Positions 5,406-5,786 of a stretch of 5,786 nt of DNA are shown in pieces. Every line of letters begins with the position of its first letter. Position 1 is the first letter of the stretch. The stretch is from positions 1-5,786 of the forward strand of contig CAMAJQ010000061.1 in the NCBI GenBank assembly GCA_945835865.1. Direction: 5' to 3'. The notes beneath the pieces were generated by a model. That model saw only the letters and a list, made by a program, of their open reading frames with translations, was not told the DNA's origin and made no database searches. The position numbers and the translations under genes were made by a program. Origin of the DNA: an uncultured Clostridia bacterium (GTDB lineage Bacteria; Bacillota; Clostridia; Christensenellales; Borkfalkiaceae).

Positions 5406-5786
5406 TCAATCATCCGCTTGCGCGGCAGATTTTCTTTTTTTCCGTTTTTCCCCGGCCGTTTTTCGGGAACCACCCGACGGCGTCACGGGCTCTTCATCCT
5501 CGTTCCAACCGAGATATGCGATCAGCTCGTCCAGCCCCTCTCTCGTTACGGAATCGACGAAGAAGATCTTTTCGCACCCCGCGATCCTCAACCACTCGGC
5601 GGCGAGTTCTTTGTCTGCATACGGGTCGTTGATCTGCGTCACGATGCCGATCACTTCCCTCGTCGACTGCGCCGTAGAACAAGGTGAATAAAGGGAATAT
5701 TGTTCGTTTGCCGCCAGAACGTAACCGACGATATCCACCTCGTAGGAATAGAGCGCGAGAACAAAACCGAATTGTCTGTCTTCGAT
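5406..5786 (-). CDS. eutP: EutP/PduV-family BMC-associated GTPase, 5'-partial
   Basis: C-terminal part of a small Ras-like GTPase of the EutP/PduV family, usually encoded beside ethanolamine or propanediol microcompartment genes; PduV has been linked to movement or positioning of compartments, but the family's role is not firmly settled. The frame is open to the window's right edge, so the P-loop and switch regions lie outside. Visible are a hydrophobic strand (DIVGYVLAANEQYSLYSP), a strand ending at the G4 position (EVIGIVTQINDP), the family-like stretch AAEWLRIAGCEKIFFVDSVT, and the closing helix GLDELIAYL. G4, normally N/T-K-x-D, reads T-Q-I-N. About 32 extra residues follow the G domain, with a Ser/Pro/Gly linker and a KRKKRK cluster. 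It ends in TGA 34 bases before the aldolase start, consistent with one operon. An internal GTG at 5738 is not the start because the fold continues upstream. Family assignment is good; nucleotide-binding activity is uncertain. Confidence 0.85.
   Translation of the reverse strand: MEDRQFGFVLALYSYEVDIVGYVLAANEQYSLYSPCSTAQSTREVIGIVTQINDPYADKELAAEWLRIAGCEKIFFVDSVTREGLDELIAYLGWNEDEEPVTPSGGSRKTAGEKRKKRKSAAQADD

Noticed and set aside
4274..5632. Long plus-strand open frame of 452 codons
   Set aside because: It is antisense to the aldolase, the start of the aldehyde dehydrogenase and the GTPase; its translation is low in recognisable motifs and rich in Arg/Val from codon shadowing, while the minus strand encodes clear families.

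Overview
The window carries part of a bacterial microcompartment (BMC) operon, with every supported gene on the minus strand. In transcription order (right to left) it reads: EutP/PduV-type GTPase (5' end outside the window), class II fuculose/rhamnulose-phosphate aldolase, CoA-acylating aldehyde dehydrogenase (PduP/EutE family), zinc-dependent medium-chain alcohol dehydrogenase, four hexameric shell proteins (BMC-H), and PduL-type phosphate acyltransferase (3' end outside the window). The tight spacing, strong GGAGG-type ribosome binding sites, roughly even base composition and this gene set suggest an anaerobic Firmicute of the Clostridia. The taxon is an inference, not something the window proves.

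Layout: 5406-5786 is the GTPase, with an altered guanine-specificity motif and a basic tail. 4547-5371 is the aldolase, with a cysteine-rich linker and a C-terminal targeting helix. 3145-4530 is the aldehyde dehydrogenase and 1921-3132 the alcohol dehydrogenase. Shell genes lie at 1585-1899, 1234-1515, 818-1174 and 523-801; the second and fourth are near-identical PduA-like paralogues. A 210-base non-coding stretch (313-522) holds a strong hairpin, a candidate promoter with an inverted repeat, and two leader hairpins. pduL follows at 1-312.

How the parts fit: the aldolase would split L-fuculose-1-phosphate or L-rhamnulose-1-phosphate into dihydroxyacetone phosphate and L-lactaldehyde. Inside the shell, an aldehyde (lactaldehyde itself, or propionaldehyde if a diol dehydratase lies outside the window) would be oxidised to acyl-CoA by the dehydrogenase. 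PduL would convert that to acyl-phosphate, recycling CoA, and the alcohol dehydrogenase would recycle NADH. All four enzymes carry a short amphipathic helix of the encapsulation-peptide type, N-terminal on three and C-terminal on the aldolase, so all four are predicted to be lumenal cargo. From memory, the order aldolase - aldehyde dehydrogenase - alcohol dehydrogenase - several BMC-H - PduL resembles the fucose/rhamnose glycyl-radical BMC locus (GRM5 type) of Lachnoclostridium phytofermentans. No glycyl-radical enzyme, pentameric vertex protein or trimeric shell protein is visible here, so the subtype is tentative. The system class is known; the less ordinary points are the aldolase cysteine cluster, the GTPase G4 change, the pore variants among the shell proteins, the conversion-like identity between two shell genes, and internal promoter candidates.
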